Program-made: the position numbers and the translations under genes
Assembly: GCF_008329645.1 (NCBI RefSeq)
Contig: NZ_CP043474.1
Span: 3,286,001-3,350,000, forward strand
Reading direction: 5' to 3'
Length of the DNA: 64,000 bases
Origin: Mycolicibacterium grossiae
Lineage (GTDB): Bacteria; Actinomycetota; Actinomycetes; Mycobacteriales; Mycobacteriaceae
Part shown: positions 57,663 to 64,000 of the stretch, piece after piece
Numbering within the stretch: the first letter of the stretch is position 1
How the letters are laid out: every line of letters begins with the position of its first letter
Notes under the pieces: model-generated
Seen by the model: only the letters and a program-made list of their open reading frames with translations
Told to the model about the DNA's origin: nothing
Databases searched by the model: none

Positions 57663-58588
57663 ACGTGCCCCTCGGGGAACATCGTCCGCACGGCCTGGGT
57701 GATCGTCTGGCGGGCCTCGGCCGCGTCGGCCGGCTCCATCGAACTGATCGCCATCACGAAGCGCCGGTCCGGACCGATGACACCCGTCGACAGGTGCATC
57801 CAGTCCGACCCGACGCAGCACATCCAGCCCTGCTTCACCGCGACGGGCTCGCCGGGGATGCCCTCGGGGATGCCGAAGCGCTGCGGGTAGACCCCGCCGG
57901 GCACCATGCCGTCGGGCGCGGTCGGCGTGGAGGCGGCGAGGTTGGCCAGGATGATGCTGGCCTGCTCGGGCGGGAGCCCGCCGGTGCCTGCGAGCATCAT
58001 GTCGTAGTAGTGCACCAGGTCGGTGACGGTGCTGATCGTGTTGAACCAGCGTCCGTTGTTCGGCGGCCGGGTGGCGGCCAGGCCGTAGCGCGCGACGACG
58101 CGCTCGATGATGGCGCTGCCGCCGCTGCGGTTCCAGAAGACCTCGGCGGCGCTGTCGTCGGAGGACCGCAGCATGACGTCGAGCATCTGCCGGTCCGCGG
58201 GCGACAGCTGCGTCTGCCCCTTGGCCACCTGCAGCAACAGATCGTCGGCGATGAAGAGCTTGACCACCGAGGCGATCGCGATGCTGTCGTTGCGGCCGTT
58301 GGTGACCAGCTGGCCGGTGTTGCGGTCGAGCACCGCGGCGGTGATGTCGGCGCCCGACGCGGCGGCGTCGGCGGTGGCCTGGCGCTCGCGGTCGGCGAGA
58401 CCGGTGAACACGGCAGCCGGTGCGTCCGGTGGTGCCTCGGGCAGCGGCGCCATGTCCCCGAGCGGCGCCACGACGGTCAGTGCGGGCGGCGTCGGGGTAG
58501 TGCCGTAAACCTTTGCCTCGCAGCCCGCCGTCGTCGCCGCGACGGCGGCCGCAGCGACCATCAGCAGCGTCGACGGCCGCCGGAACAT
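57659..58588 (-). CDS. lppW: LppW-like lipoprotein with a beta-lactamase-like domain
   Basis: A 309-residue lipoprotein. The signal peptide ends in the lipobox TTAGC with C23 as the lipid site. Residues 60-309 resemble the class A beta-lactamase/PBP fold: S107-V-V-K110 fits SxxK, S143-D-D145 stands where SDN is usual, and K252-Q-G254 stands where KTG is usual. Enzyme activity is uncertain because of these changes. ATG 58588 has GAGGAGGG upstream. Longer upstream frame is rejected because it would destroy the signal peptide. Confidence 0.88.
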   Translation of the reverse strand: MFRRPSTLLMVAAAAVAATTAGCEAKVYGTTPTPPALTVVAPLGDMAPLPEAPPDAPAAVFTGLADRERQATADAAASGADITAAVLDRNTGQLVTNGRNDSIAIASVVKLFIADDLLLQVAKGQTQLSPADRQMLDVMLRSSDDSAAEVFWNRSGGSAIIERVVARYGLAATRPPNNGRWFNTISTVTDLVHYYDMMLAGTGGLPPEQASIILANLAASTPTAPDGMVPGGVYPQRFGIPEGIPGEPVAVKQGWMCCVGSDWMHLSTGVIGPDRRFVMAISSMEPADAAEARQTITQAVRTMFPEGHV

Positions 58589-58899
58589 GGCCCTCCTCGA
58601 AAACGACTGTGCTGCGCCACGCCCGTGACGTGGTGGTGCATGACCCGTTCGGGCCAGCCTAACCGCTGCCGTTGCGCGGCGCGCCGCGAGACGGCGGCCG
58701 CCCGGCCGCACGTCACGGGACGATTTCGCCGGTGAGGGGGCGGTCTGGCACAATTGAGCAGTTGTCCGCGCAGGGCGTGGGTCGAGACGACCGCACCGCC
58801 CGCTGTGGACACCGCCAAACGTACGCACGAGAACGGCTCGGTGCTGCGTCGTGACCACGACGCGACGGTGCCCGGGCCACTGATGAGAAGGTGTCACCG
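58589..58899 (+). promoter_or_regulatory. 311-nt gap between lppW and rplS
   Basis: No open frame with coding character is visible. CACAAT (58749-58754) is the best -10 candidate for rplS and would give a leader of about 140 nt. That leader includes a possible hairpin around 58780-58803 (GGGCG pairing with CGCCC and GTCG with CGAC). GAGAAGG (58884-58890) is the rplS ribosome-binding site. The lppW promoter should lie near 58600-58680 but I cannot name hexamers. Confidence 0.35.
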
Positions 58900-59241
58900 A
58901 TGAACACGCTGGACTTCGTCGACCAGTCGTCGCTGCGCGACGACATCCCGACCTTCGGCCCCGGCGACACGGTCAACGTGCACGTGAAGGTCATCGAGGG
59001 CTCCAAGGAGCGCATCCAGGTGTTCAAGGGCGTCGTGCTGCGTCGCCAGGGTGGCGGAGTCCGCGAGACCTTCACCGTGCGCAAGGAGAGCTACGGCGTC
59101 GGCGTCGAGCGCACCTTCCCGGTCCACTCGCCGAACATCGACCACATCGACGTCGTCACCCGCGGTGACGTCCGTCGCGCCAAGCTGTACTACCTGCGCG
59201 AGCTGCGCGGCAAGAAGGCCAAGATCAAGGAGAAGCGCTGA
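58900..59241 (+). CDS. rplS: Ribosomal protein bL19
   Basis: 50S protein at the subunit interface, 113 residues. Family motifs: [55 protein letters not shown] and [23 protein letters not shown] 58900 is used (MNTLDFVDQ); an ATG three codons upstream at 58891 is possible but would overlap the ribosome-binding site. Confidence 0.97.
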   Translation: MNTLDFVDQSSLRDDIPTFGPGDTVNVHVKVIEGSKERIQVFKGVVLRRQGGGVRETFTVRKESYGVGVERTFPVHSPNIDHIDVVTRGDVRRAKLYYLRELRGKKAKIKEKR

Positions 59242-59284
59242 CCGCGCGTCGGTCGGGCATCCCTGACGTGACGTCCGCCGTCGC

Positions 59285-59290
59285 TACGCT
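59285..59290 (+). promoter_or_regulatory. -10 box of lepB (leaderless)
   Basis: TACGCT lies 6 nt before GTG 59297 (gap GTTGGC) with no ribosome-binding site. Confidence 0.6.
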
Positions 59291-59296
59291 GTTGGC

Positions 59297-60121
59297 GTGA
59301 CCGGACCCGCCGACGCCGCGGACGCGGCCGATACCTCCGCCGACGCGGCCGAGACCCACGCCGTGCAGGAGCCGGACCCGCCGAAGAAGAAGCGGGGGGC
59401 ACTGCGCGAGACGGCGATCCTGCTGACCATCGCGATCGTCCTGTACTACGTGATGCTCACGTTCGTGGCGCGCCCGTATCTGATCCCGTCGGAGTCGATG
59501 GAGCCCACGCTGCACGGCTGCCCCGGCTGCGTCGGCGACCGGATCATGGTCGACAAGCTGACCTACCGGTTCACCGAGCCCGAGCCCGGCGACGTCGTCG
59601 TCTTCAAGGGTCCGCCGGCCTGGAACATCGGCTACAAGTCGATCCGCTCGGACAACCCGGCCATCCGCGCCGTGCAGAACGCGCTGTCGTTCATCGGGTT
59701 CGTCCCGCCGGACGAGAACGACCTGGTCAAGCGGATCATCGCGACCGGCGGCCAGACCGTCGAGTGCCGCGCCGCCACCGGGCTCACCGTGAACGGCCGC
59801 AAGCTCGACGAGCCGTACCTCGATCCGGCGACGATGATGGCCGACCCGGCGGTCTACCCGTGTCTGGGCAACGAGTTCGGCCCGGTGACGGTGCCCGACG
59901 GTCGGCTGTGGGTGATGGGCGACAACCGCACGCACTCCGCGGACTCGCGCGCCCACTGCACCAACCAGCCCGCCGACGCGCAGCGCGGGCTGCTGTGCAC
60001 CGGTGACCCCATGGCGGGCACGGTGCCGGTGGAGAACGTCATCGGCAAGGCGCGATTCATCGCATGGCCGCCGTCTCGCTGGGGTGGCGTGAGCAGCGTG
60101 AATCCGCAGGTTCAGCCCTAA
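59297..60121 (+). CDS. lepB: Signal peptidase I
   Basis: Cleaves signal peptides of Sec and Tat substrates. It is 274 residues with an acidic N-terminal stretch (1-28), one membrane helix (about 39-57) and the serine-lysine dyad S67 (IPSESMEPTL) and K145 (DLVKRIIATGG). The C-terminal box GDNRTHSADSR is present. A CPGC pair and other cysteines in exported loops may form disulfides, as seen in mycobacterial LepB. GTG 59297. Confidence 0.95.
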   Translation: MTGPADAADAADTSADAAETHAVQEPDPPKKKRGALRETAILLTIAIVLYYVMLTFVARPYLIPSESMEPTLHGCPGCVGDRIMVDKLTYRFTEPEPGDVVVFKGPPAWNIGYKSIRSDNPAIRAVQNALSFIGFVPPDENDLVKRIIATGGQTVECRAATGLTVNGRKLDEPYLDPATMMADPAVYPCLGNEFGPVTVPDGRLWVMGDNRTHSADSRAHCTNQPADAQRGLLCTGDPMAGTVPVENVIGKARFIAWPPSRWGGVSSVNPQVQP

Positions 60122-60127
60122 CCCACC

Positions 60128-60871
60128 GTGCCGTCCAGCTGGCCGCCCCGTACCGTGATCCGCAAGTCGGCGGGTCTGCGCACGCTCGAATCCGCCTTGT
60201 ATCGCGGCGGTTTGGGGCCCGTGGCGGGCGTCGACGAGGTGGGTCGCGGCGCGTGCGCCGGACCGCTGGTCGTCGCGGCCTGCGTGCTGGGCCCCAACCG
60301 GCTGGAGAGCCTCGCGGCGCTCGACGACTCCAAGAAGCTCACCGAACGCGAACGGGAGCGCCTGTTCCCGCTCATCCGGCGCTACGCGCTCTCCTATCAC
60401 GTGGTGGTCATCGACTCCACCGAGGTGGACCGCCGCGGCGTGCACGTCGCCAACATCGAGGGCATGCGGCGCGCCATCGCGGGCCTACCGGTGCGGCCCG
60501 GGTACGTGCTGAGCGACGGCTTCCGCGTGCCCGGCCTGCCGATGCCGTCGCTGCCGGTGATCGGCGGTGACGCGGCCGCGGCCTGCATCGCCGCGGCGAG
60601 CGTCCTGGCCAAGGTGAGCCGCGACCGGATGATGGTCGAGATGGAGAAGACCCATCCCGGGTACGGCTTCGCGGTGCACAAGGGCTACAGCACGCCGACG
60701 CACACCGCCGCGCTCGCCGAGCTGGGGCCGTGCAGCGAGCACCGCTACTCGTTCGTCAACGTGCGCCGCGCCGACCGTCGCGCCGGCGCGGACGGGCCGT
60801 ACGAGGTGGTGCTGTGCGACGACGCCCAGGCGCCGGAACCGGTGCCGACGCAGCGTCGGGAATGGGGCTGA
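60128..60871 (+). CDS. rnhB: Ribonuclease HII
   Basis: Removes ribonucleotides from DNA. It has 247 residues. Acidic active-site motifs are [15 protein letters not shown] (Asp, Glu) and LSDGFRV, with [15 protein letters not shown] and the C-terminal [21 protein letters not shown] 60128 stands 6 nt after lepB. The C-terminal 25 residues are Ala/Pro-rich and unassigned. Confidence 0.95.
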   Translation: MPSSWPPRTVIRKSAGLRTLESALYRGGLGPVAGVDEVGRGACAGPLVVAACVLGPNRLESLAALDDSKKLTERERERLFPLIRRYALSYHVVVIDSTEVDRRGVHVANIEGMRRAIAGLPVRPGYVLSDGFRVPGLPMPSLPVIGGDAAAACIAAASVLAKVSRDRMMVEMEKTHPGYGFAVHKGYSTPTHTAALAELGPCSEHRYSFVNVRRADRRAGADGPYEVVLCDDAQAPEPVPTQRREWG

Positions 60872-60912
60872 GGGAAGATGGAACGGATGCCGACCGAAGG
60901 ACCGCTGAGCCG

Positions 60913-61218
60913 ATGAGTGCCGAAGATCTCGAGAAGTACGAAACCGAGATGGAACTCTCGCTGTACCGCGAATACAAGGACATCGTGGGGCAGTTCAGCT
61001 ACGTCGTGGAGACCGAGCGCCGGTTCTACCTGGCCAACAGCGTCGAGATGGTGCCCCGCAACGCCGATGGCGAGGTGTACTTCGAGCTGCGGCTGGCCGA
61101 CGCCTGGGTGTGGGACATGTACCGGCCCGCACGATTCGTCAAGCAGGTCCGGGTCATCACGTTCAAGGACGTCAACATCGAAGAGGTCGAGAAGCCCGAA
61201 CTGCGGCTGCCCGAGTAG
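60913..61218 (+). CDS. DUF2469 family protein (Rv2901c-like)
   Basis: A 101-residue acidic protein, highly conserved among actinobacteria and always near rnhB/lepB. The sequence begins MSAEDLEKYETEMELSLYRE and is rich in aromatic residues in its second half (VYFELRLADAWVWDMYRPAR). No catalytic motif is evident and the function is unknown. The start is ATG 60913. Confidence 0.9.
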   Translation: MSAEDLEKYETEMELSLYREYKDIVGQFSYVVETERRFYLANSVEMVPRNADGEVYFELRLADAWVWDMYRPARFVKQVRVITFKDVNIEEVEKPELRLPE

Positions 61219-61221
61219 GCG

Positions 61222-62034
61222 ATGGCCGAGCAGCGGGTCCGCACCGCCGTCGTCACGGGCGCCAGCCGCGGCGCGGGACGCGGCATCGCGACGGCCCTGC
61301 TGATGCGGGGTTGGCTGGTGTACCTCACCGGCCGCACGATCGCCGACGCCGGCGACGGTGGCGTTGCCGTGCGGGTCGACCACCGCGACGACGCGCAGGT
61401 CGAGGCGTTGTTCGCCCGCGTGGCCGACGACGGCGACGGTTCGTTGGACCTGCTGGTCAACAATGCCGCCGCGATCGACGACGCACTGACCGGCGCGGCG
61501 CCGTTCTGGGAGAAGCCGCTGCGGCTGGCCGACGTGCTCGACGTCGGGTTGCGTTCGGCCTACGTCGCCTCCTGGTACGCCGCCCCGCTGCTGGTGCGCG
61601 CCGAGCGGGCGTTGCTCGCGTTCACGTCCTCCCCGGGGGCGGGCTGTTACATGCACGGCCCGGCCTACGGCGCGCAGAAGGCCGGCGTCGACAAGATGGC
61701 CGCGGACATGGCCGTCGACTTCGCCGGTACCGGCGTGCACACGGTGTCGATCTGGATGGGCATCCTGCTCACCGAGAAGTTCCGCGCCGCGTTCGACGGG
61801 CACCCCGAGGCGCTGGCCCGCACCGCCGAACACGCCGAGACCCCCGAGTTCACCGGCCACGTGCTCGACGCGCTGTACCACGACCCGGACCTCGAAGACC
61901 TCGCCGGCCGTGCGCACATCGGCGCCGAACTCGCGAGACGGTACGGCCTGACCGACGCCGACGGGCGCACGCCGCCCTCGCATCGCGATGCCCTCGGCGG
62001 ACCGCGCGAGCCCCATCCCGCCGTGGTCCGCTGA
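61222..62034 (+). CDS. Short-chain dehydrogenase/reductase
   Basis: A 270-residue NAD(P)-dependent oxidoreductase. The cofactor motif is [14 protein letters not shown] (G-x3-G-x-G) near 10-23, NNAA is present, and the catalytic S-Y-K triad is in FTSSPGAG and [12 protein letters not shown] at the end of the second beta strand (LTGRTIADA) suggests NADPH use. The substrate is unknown. ATG 61222 stands 3 nt after the DUF2469 stop, so they are co-transcribed. Confidence 0.88.
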   Translation: MAEQRVRTAVVTGASRGAGRGIATALLMRGWLVYLTGRTIADAGDGGVAVRVDHRDDAQVEALFARVADDGDGSLDLLVNNAAAIDDALTGAAPFWEKPLRLADVLDVGLRSAYVASWYAAPLLVRAERALLAFTSSPGAGCYMHGPAYGAQKAGVDKMAADMAVDFAGTGVHTVSIWMGILLTEKFRAAFDGHPEALARTAEHAETPEFTGHVLDALYHDPDLEDLAGRAHIGAELARRYGLTDADGRTPPSHRDALGGPREPHPAVVR

Positions 62035-62065
62035 CACCGGCGCTCCGGGTCGTCAGACTGGAGCC

Positions 62066-62839
62066 ATGCGCACCCCACCGCAGTGCTGGCTGACCGACAT
62101 GGATGGCGTTCTCGTGCGGGAGGAGCAGGCGCTGCCCGGCGCCGCCGAGTTCCTCGAAGCGCTCACCGCGCGCGAGCGGCCGTTCCTCGTGTTGACCAAC
62201 AACTCGATCTTCACCCCGCGCGACCTCGCCGCCCGGCTGCTGCGGTCCGGTCTGGCGGTGCCCGAGGAGTCGATCTGGACCTCGGCGCTCGCGACCGCGG
62301 CGTTCCTGCACGACCAGCTGCCCAGCGGCTCCGCCTACGTCATCGGCGAAGCGGGACTGACCACGGCCCTACACCACGTCGGCTACACGCTGACCGACAT
62401 CGAGCCCGACTTCGTGGTGCTCGGCGAGACCAGGACCTACTCGTTCGAGGCCATCACCAAGGCCATCCGGCTCATCCTCGGCGGCGCGCGCTTCATCGCG
62501 ACCAACCCGGACGTCACCGGCCCGTCGGCAGAGGGTCCGCTACCGGCCACCGGGTCGGTCGCGGCGCTCATCACCAAGGCGACCGGCCGGGAGCCGTACT
62601 TCGTCGGCAAGCCCAATCCGATGATGTTCCGCAGCGCGCTCAACCGCATCGAGGCGCATTCGGAGAACACCGTCATGGTCGGCGATCGGATGGACACCGA
62701 CGTCGTGGCCGGCATCGAGGCCGGCCTGGAGACGATCCTCGTCCTCACCGGCTCCACCTCGCGCTCGGACATCGAGCGCTATCCGTTCCGCCCCAGCCGG
62801 GTGCTCGACTCCATCGCGGACGCCGTCGCGCTGGTCTGA
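62066..62839 (+). CDS. HAD-IIA phosphatase (NagD/PGP-like)
   Basis: A 257-residue haloacid-dehalogenase-family phosphatase. Motif I is LTDMDGVLV (nucleophile Asp and acid/base Asp), motif II LTNNS, the type IIA cap follows, and motifs III/IV are [13 protein letters not shown] and [17 protein letters not shown]. Substrates of such enzymes include small phosphometabolites; not predictable here. ATG 62066 is chosen; GGAG 2-5 nt before it is close for a ribosome-binding site and CAGACT 6 nt before could be a -10 box. Confidence 0.88.
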   Translation: MRTPPQCWLTDMDGVLVREEQALPGAAEFLEALTARERPFLVLTNNSIFTPRDLAARLLRSGLAVPEESIWTSALATAAFLHDQLPSGSAYVIGEAGLTTALHHVGYTLTDIEPDFVVLGETRTYSFEAITKAIRLILGGARFIATNPDVTGPSAEGPLPATGSVAALITKATGREPYFVGKPNPMMFRSALNRIEAHSENTVMVGDRMDTDVVAGIEAGLETILVLTGSTSRSDIERYPFRPSRVLDSIADAVALV

Positions 62840-62885
62840 CGGCACGGGCTCGGTGTGACGACACGGCGCTGGTGTGCCGGCTGAC

Positions 62886-62891
62886 TATCGT
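62886..62891 (+). promoter_or_regulatory. -10 box of the CoA-transferase gene (leaderless)
   Basis: TATCGT lies 6 nt before GTG 62898 (gap GTCCGG) with no ribosome-binding site. Confidence 0.55.
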
Positions 62892-62897
62892 GTCCGG

Positions 62898-64000
62898 GTG
62901 ACCTCCTCCGGCGCGCAGGACGCGTCCCGCCCCCTCGCGGGCGTGCGGATCATCGAGATCTCCAGCTTCGTAGCCGTGCCTCTCGCCGGGATGACGCTGG
63001 CGCAGCTCGGCGCCGACGTGGTGCGGGTGGACCCGGTCGGCGGTGCCGCGGACTACCGCCGCTGGCCGGTGACCGACGAGGGCGACAGCATCTACTGGGC
63101 GGGGCTCAACAAGGGCAAGCAGTCCGTCGCGGTCGACGTCCGCTCCGCCGAGGGCCAGGACGTGGTGCAGCGTCTCATCGCCGACGCCGGCGTCCTCATC
63201 ACCAATGCCGCCGGGCGCGACTGGCATTCGCACGAGGTGCTGGAACGACTGCGGCCCGACCTGATTCACGTCGAGGTGTCCGGCCGTGCCGACGGCGGCA
63301 CCGGCGTCGACTACACGGTGAATGCCGGCATCGGCTTCCCGCTGGTGACGGGGCCCGCCGATCTCGACGTGCCGGTGAATCACGTGCTGCCGGCGTGGGA
63401 CGTGGCGTGTGGGCTGTACACCGCGCTGGCCGTGCTCGCCGCCGTGCGGCACCGCGACGCCACCGGTGCCGGGCAGCGGGTGTCGATCCCGCTGGAGAAC
63501 GTCGCGCTCGCCACGGCGGGCAATCTGAGCTTCCTCACCGAGGCCATGGTGACCGGCACGTCGCGCGCGCGGCTCGGCAATGCGATCTACGGCCAGTACG
63601 GCCAGCAGTTCAGCAGTGCTGACGGCGCCGCCTTCATGGTCGTCGCCCTCACCAACCGGCACTTCCGCGACCTCACCGAGCTGACCGGCACGTCGTCCGC
63701 GGTCGAGGCGCTGGGGCGCAGTCTGGGCGTCGACTTCACCGACGAGGGCGAGCGCTTCCGGCACCGCGACGCACTCACCGGGCTGTTCACCGTGTGGTTC
63801 GCCGGCCACACCGCCGCCGAGGTGACCGAGGCCTTGTCGGCGACGTCCATCCTGTGGGAGCGCTACCGCGACTTCGCCGAGGTGGCCGCCGATCCCAAGG
63901 TGACCGCCAACCCGCTGTTCACCGCCCTCGAGCAACCCCGCGTCGGGACGTATCTCGCGCCCGGGCTCCCGCTGGCGATCGACGGCGCCTACCCGCCCGC
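62898..64000 (+). CDS. Family III CoA-transferase (CaiB/BaiF), 5' part
   Basis: The frame from GTG 62898 is open to the window end, 367 codons and still incomplete. The N-terminus RPLAGVRIIEISSFVAVPLAGMTLAQLGADVVRVDP is typical of family III CoA-transferases, and the catalytic Asp is the one in LPAWDVACGLYTALAVLAAV. SIYWAGLNKGKQSVAVD is the conserved K-rich loop. The acyl group moved cannot be told; bile-acid, carnitine or steroid side-chain relatives exist. The gene is cut by the window end. Confidence 0.87.
   Translation, partial: MTSSGAQDASRPLAGVRIIEISSFVAVPLAGMTLAQLGADVVRVDPVGGAADYRRWPVTDEGDSIYWAGLNKGKQSVAVDVRSAEGQDVVQRLIADAGVLITNAAGRDWHSHEVLERLRPDLIHVEVSGRADGGTGVDYTVNAGIGFPLVTGPADLDVPVNHVLPAWDVACGLYTALAVLAAVRHRDATGAGQRVSIPLENVALATAGNLSFLTEAMVTGTSRARLGNAIYGQYGQQFSSADGAAFMVVALTNRHFRDLTELTGTSSAVEALGRSLGVDFTDEGERFRHRDALTGLFTVWFAGHTAAEVTEALSATSILWERYRDFAEVAADPKVTANPLFTALEQPRVGTYLAPGLPLAIDGAYPP

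Overview
The window is chromosomal DNA of a rapidly growing mycobacterium (Mycolicibacterium type; species not determinable by eye). The grounds are very high GC, many GTG starts, -10 boxes placed a few bases before start codons (leaderless genes), and a gene order that follows Mycobacterium tuberculosis H37Rv from gltX (Rv2992c) to the Rv2901c region, in the reverse direction of H37Rv numbering. It is core chromosome: I see no phage, insertion sequence, CRISPR array or plasmid gene.

Layout. 1-5.4 kb: 3' end of gltX, tRNA-Gln and tRNA-Glu with a strong terminator, a divergent IclR regulator facing leuCD, and hupB with a long Lys/Ala tail. 5.4-9.3 kb (minus strand): fbiD-ppk-mutT1 (F420 synthesis, polyphosphate, nucleotide sanitation). 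9.3-15.4 kb: gpsA, a Cys/Met-metabolism PLP enzyme, ddl, a DUF3515 and a one-domain Lrp protein on the minus strand, thiL, ung, rpmB. 15.5-24.4 kb: a DAK/FakA-like kinase, recG with a secreted HNH-type nuclease, two tandem aldo-keto reductases divergent from lipN, and a DsbA-like plus VKOR disulfide-forming pair. 24.4-29.5 kb: pyruvate carboxylase, rsmD, coaD, a hemerythrin. In M. tuberculosis the very large PDIM/PGL lipid locus lies between coaD and sepIVA; here only the hemerythrin gene does. 29.6-44.5 kb: sepIVA, DUF177, rnc, mutM, an OsmC protein, acyP, smc, ftsY, the nitrogen operon amt-glnB-glnD behind two GlnR-like boxes, and ffh.

44.5-55 kb is the most accessory-looking part. It holds an amidohydrolase, a CysJ-like diflavin reductase without a visible hemoprotein partner, a cyclase-family protein with a degenerate metal motif and an extra N-terminal domain, two DacB-type D,D-carboxypeptidases, and a three-gene operon for the osmoprotectant N-acetylglutaminylglutamine amide (amidotransferase, GNAT/ATP-grasp synthetase, M42 peptidase). 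55-64 kb returns to core genes: a SnoaL-like protein, rpsP-khpA-rimM-trmD, lppW, rplS, lepB, rnhB, DUF2469, an SDR, a HAD phosphatase and the 5' part of a family III CoA-transferase cut by the window end.

The genes join translation and RNA processing (gltX, tRNAs, rpsP, rimM, trmD, rplS, rnc, rsmD, ffh, ftsY) to cell-wall and division functions (ddl, DacB, sepIVA, lepB), genome care (mutT1, mutM, ung, recG, rnhB, smc) and nitrogen, osmotic and redox physiology. The layout is compact: many starts overlap stops, four convergent pairs overlap at their 3' ends, and one divergent pair shares the CATG that contains both start codons. All functions are inferred by reading motifs; no database search or folding software was available.
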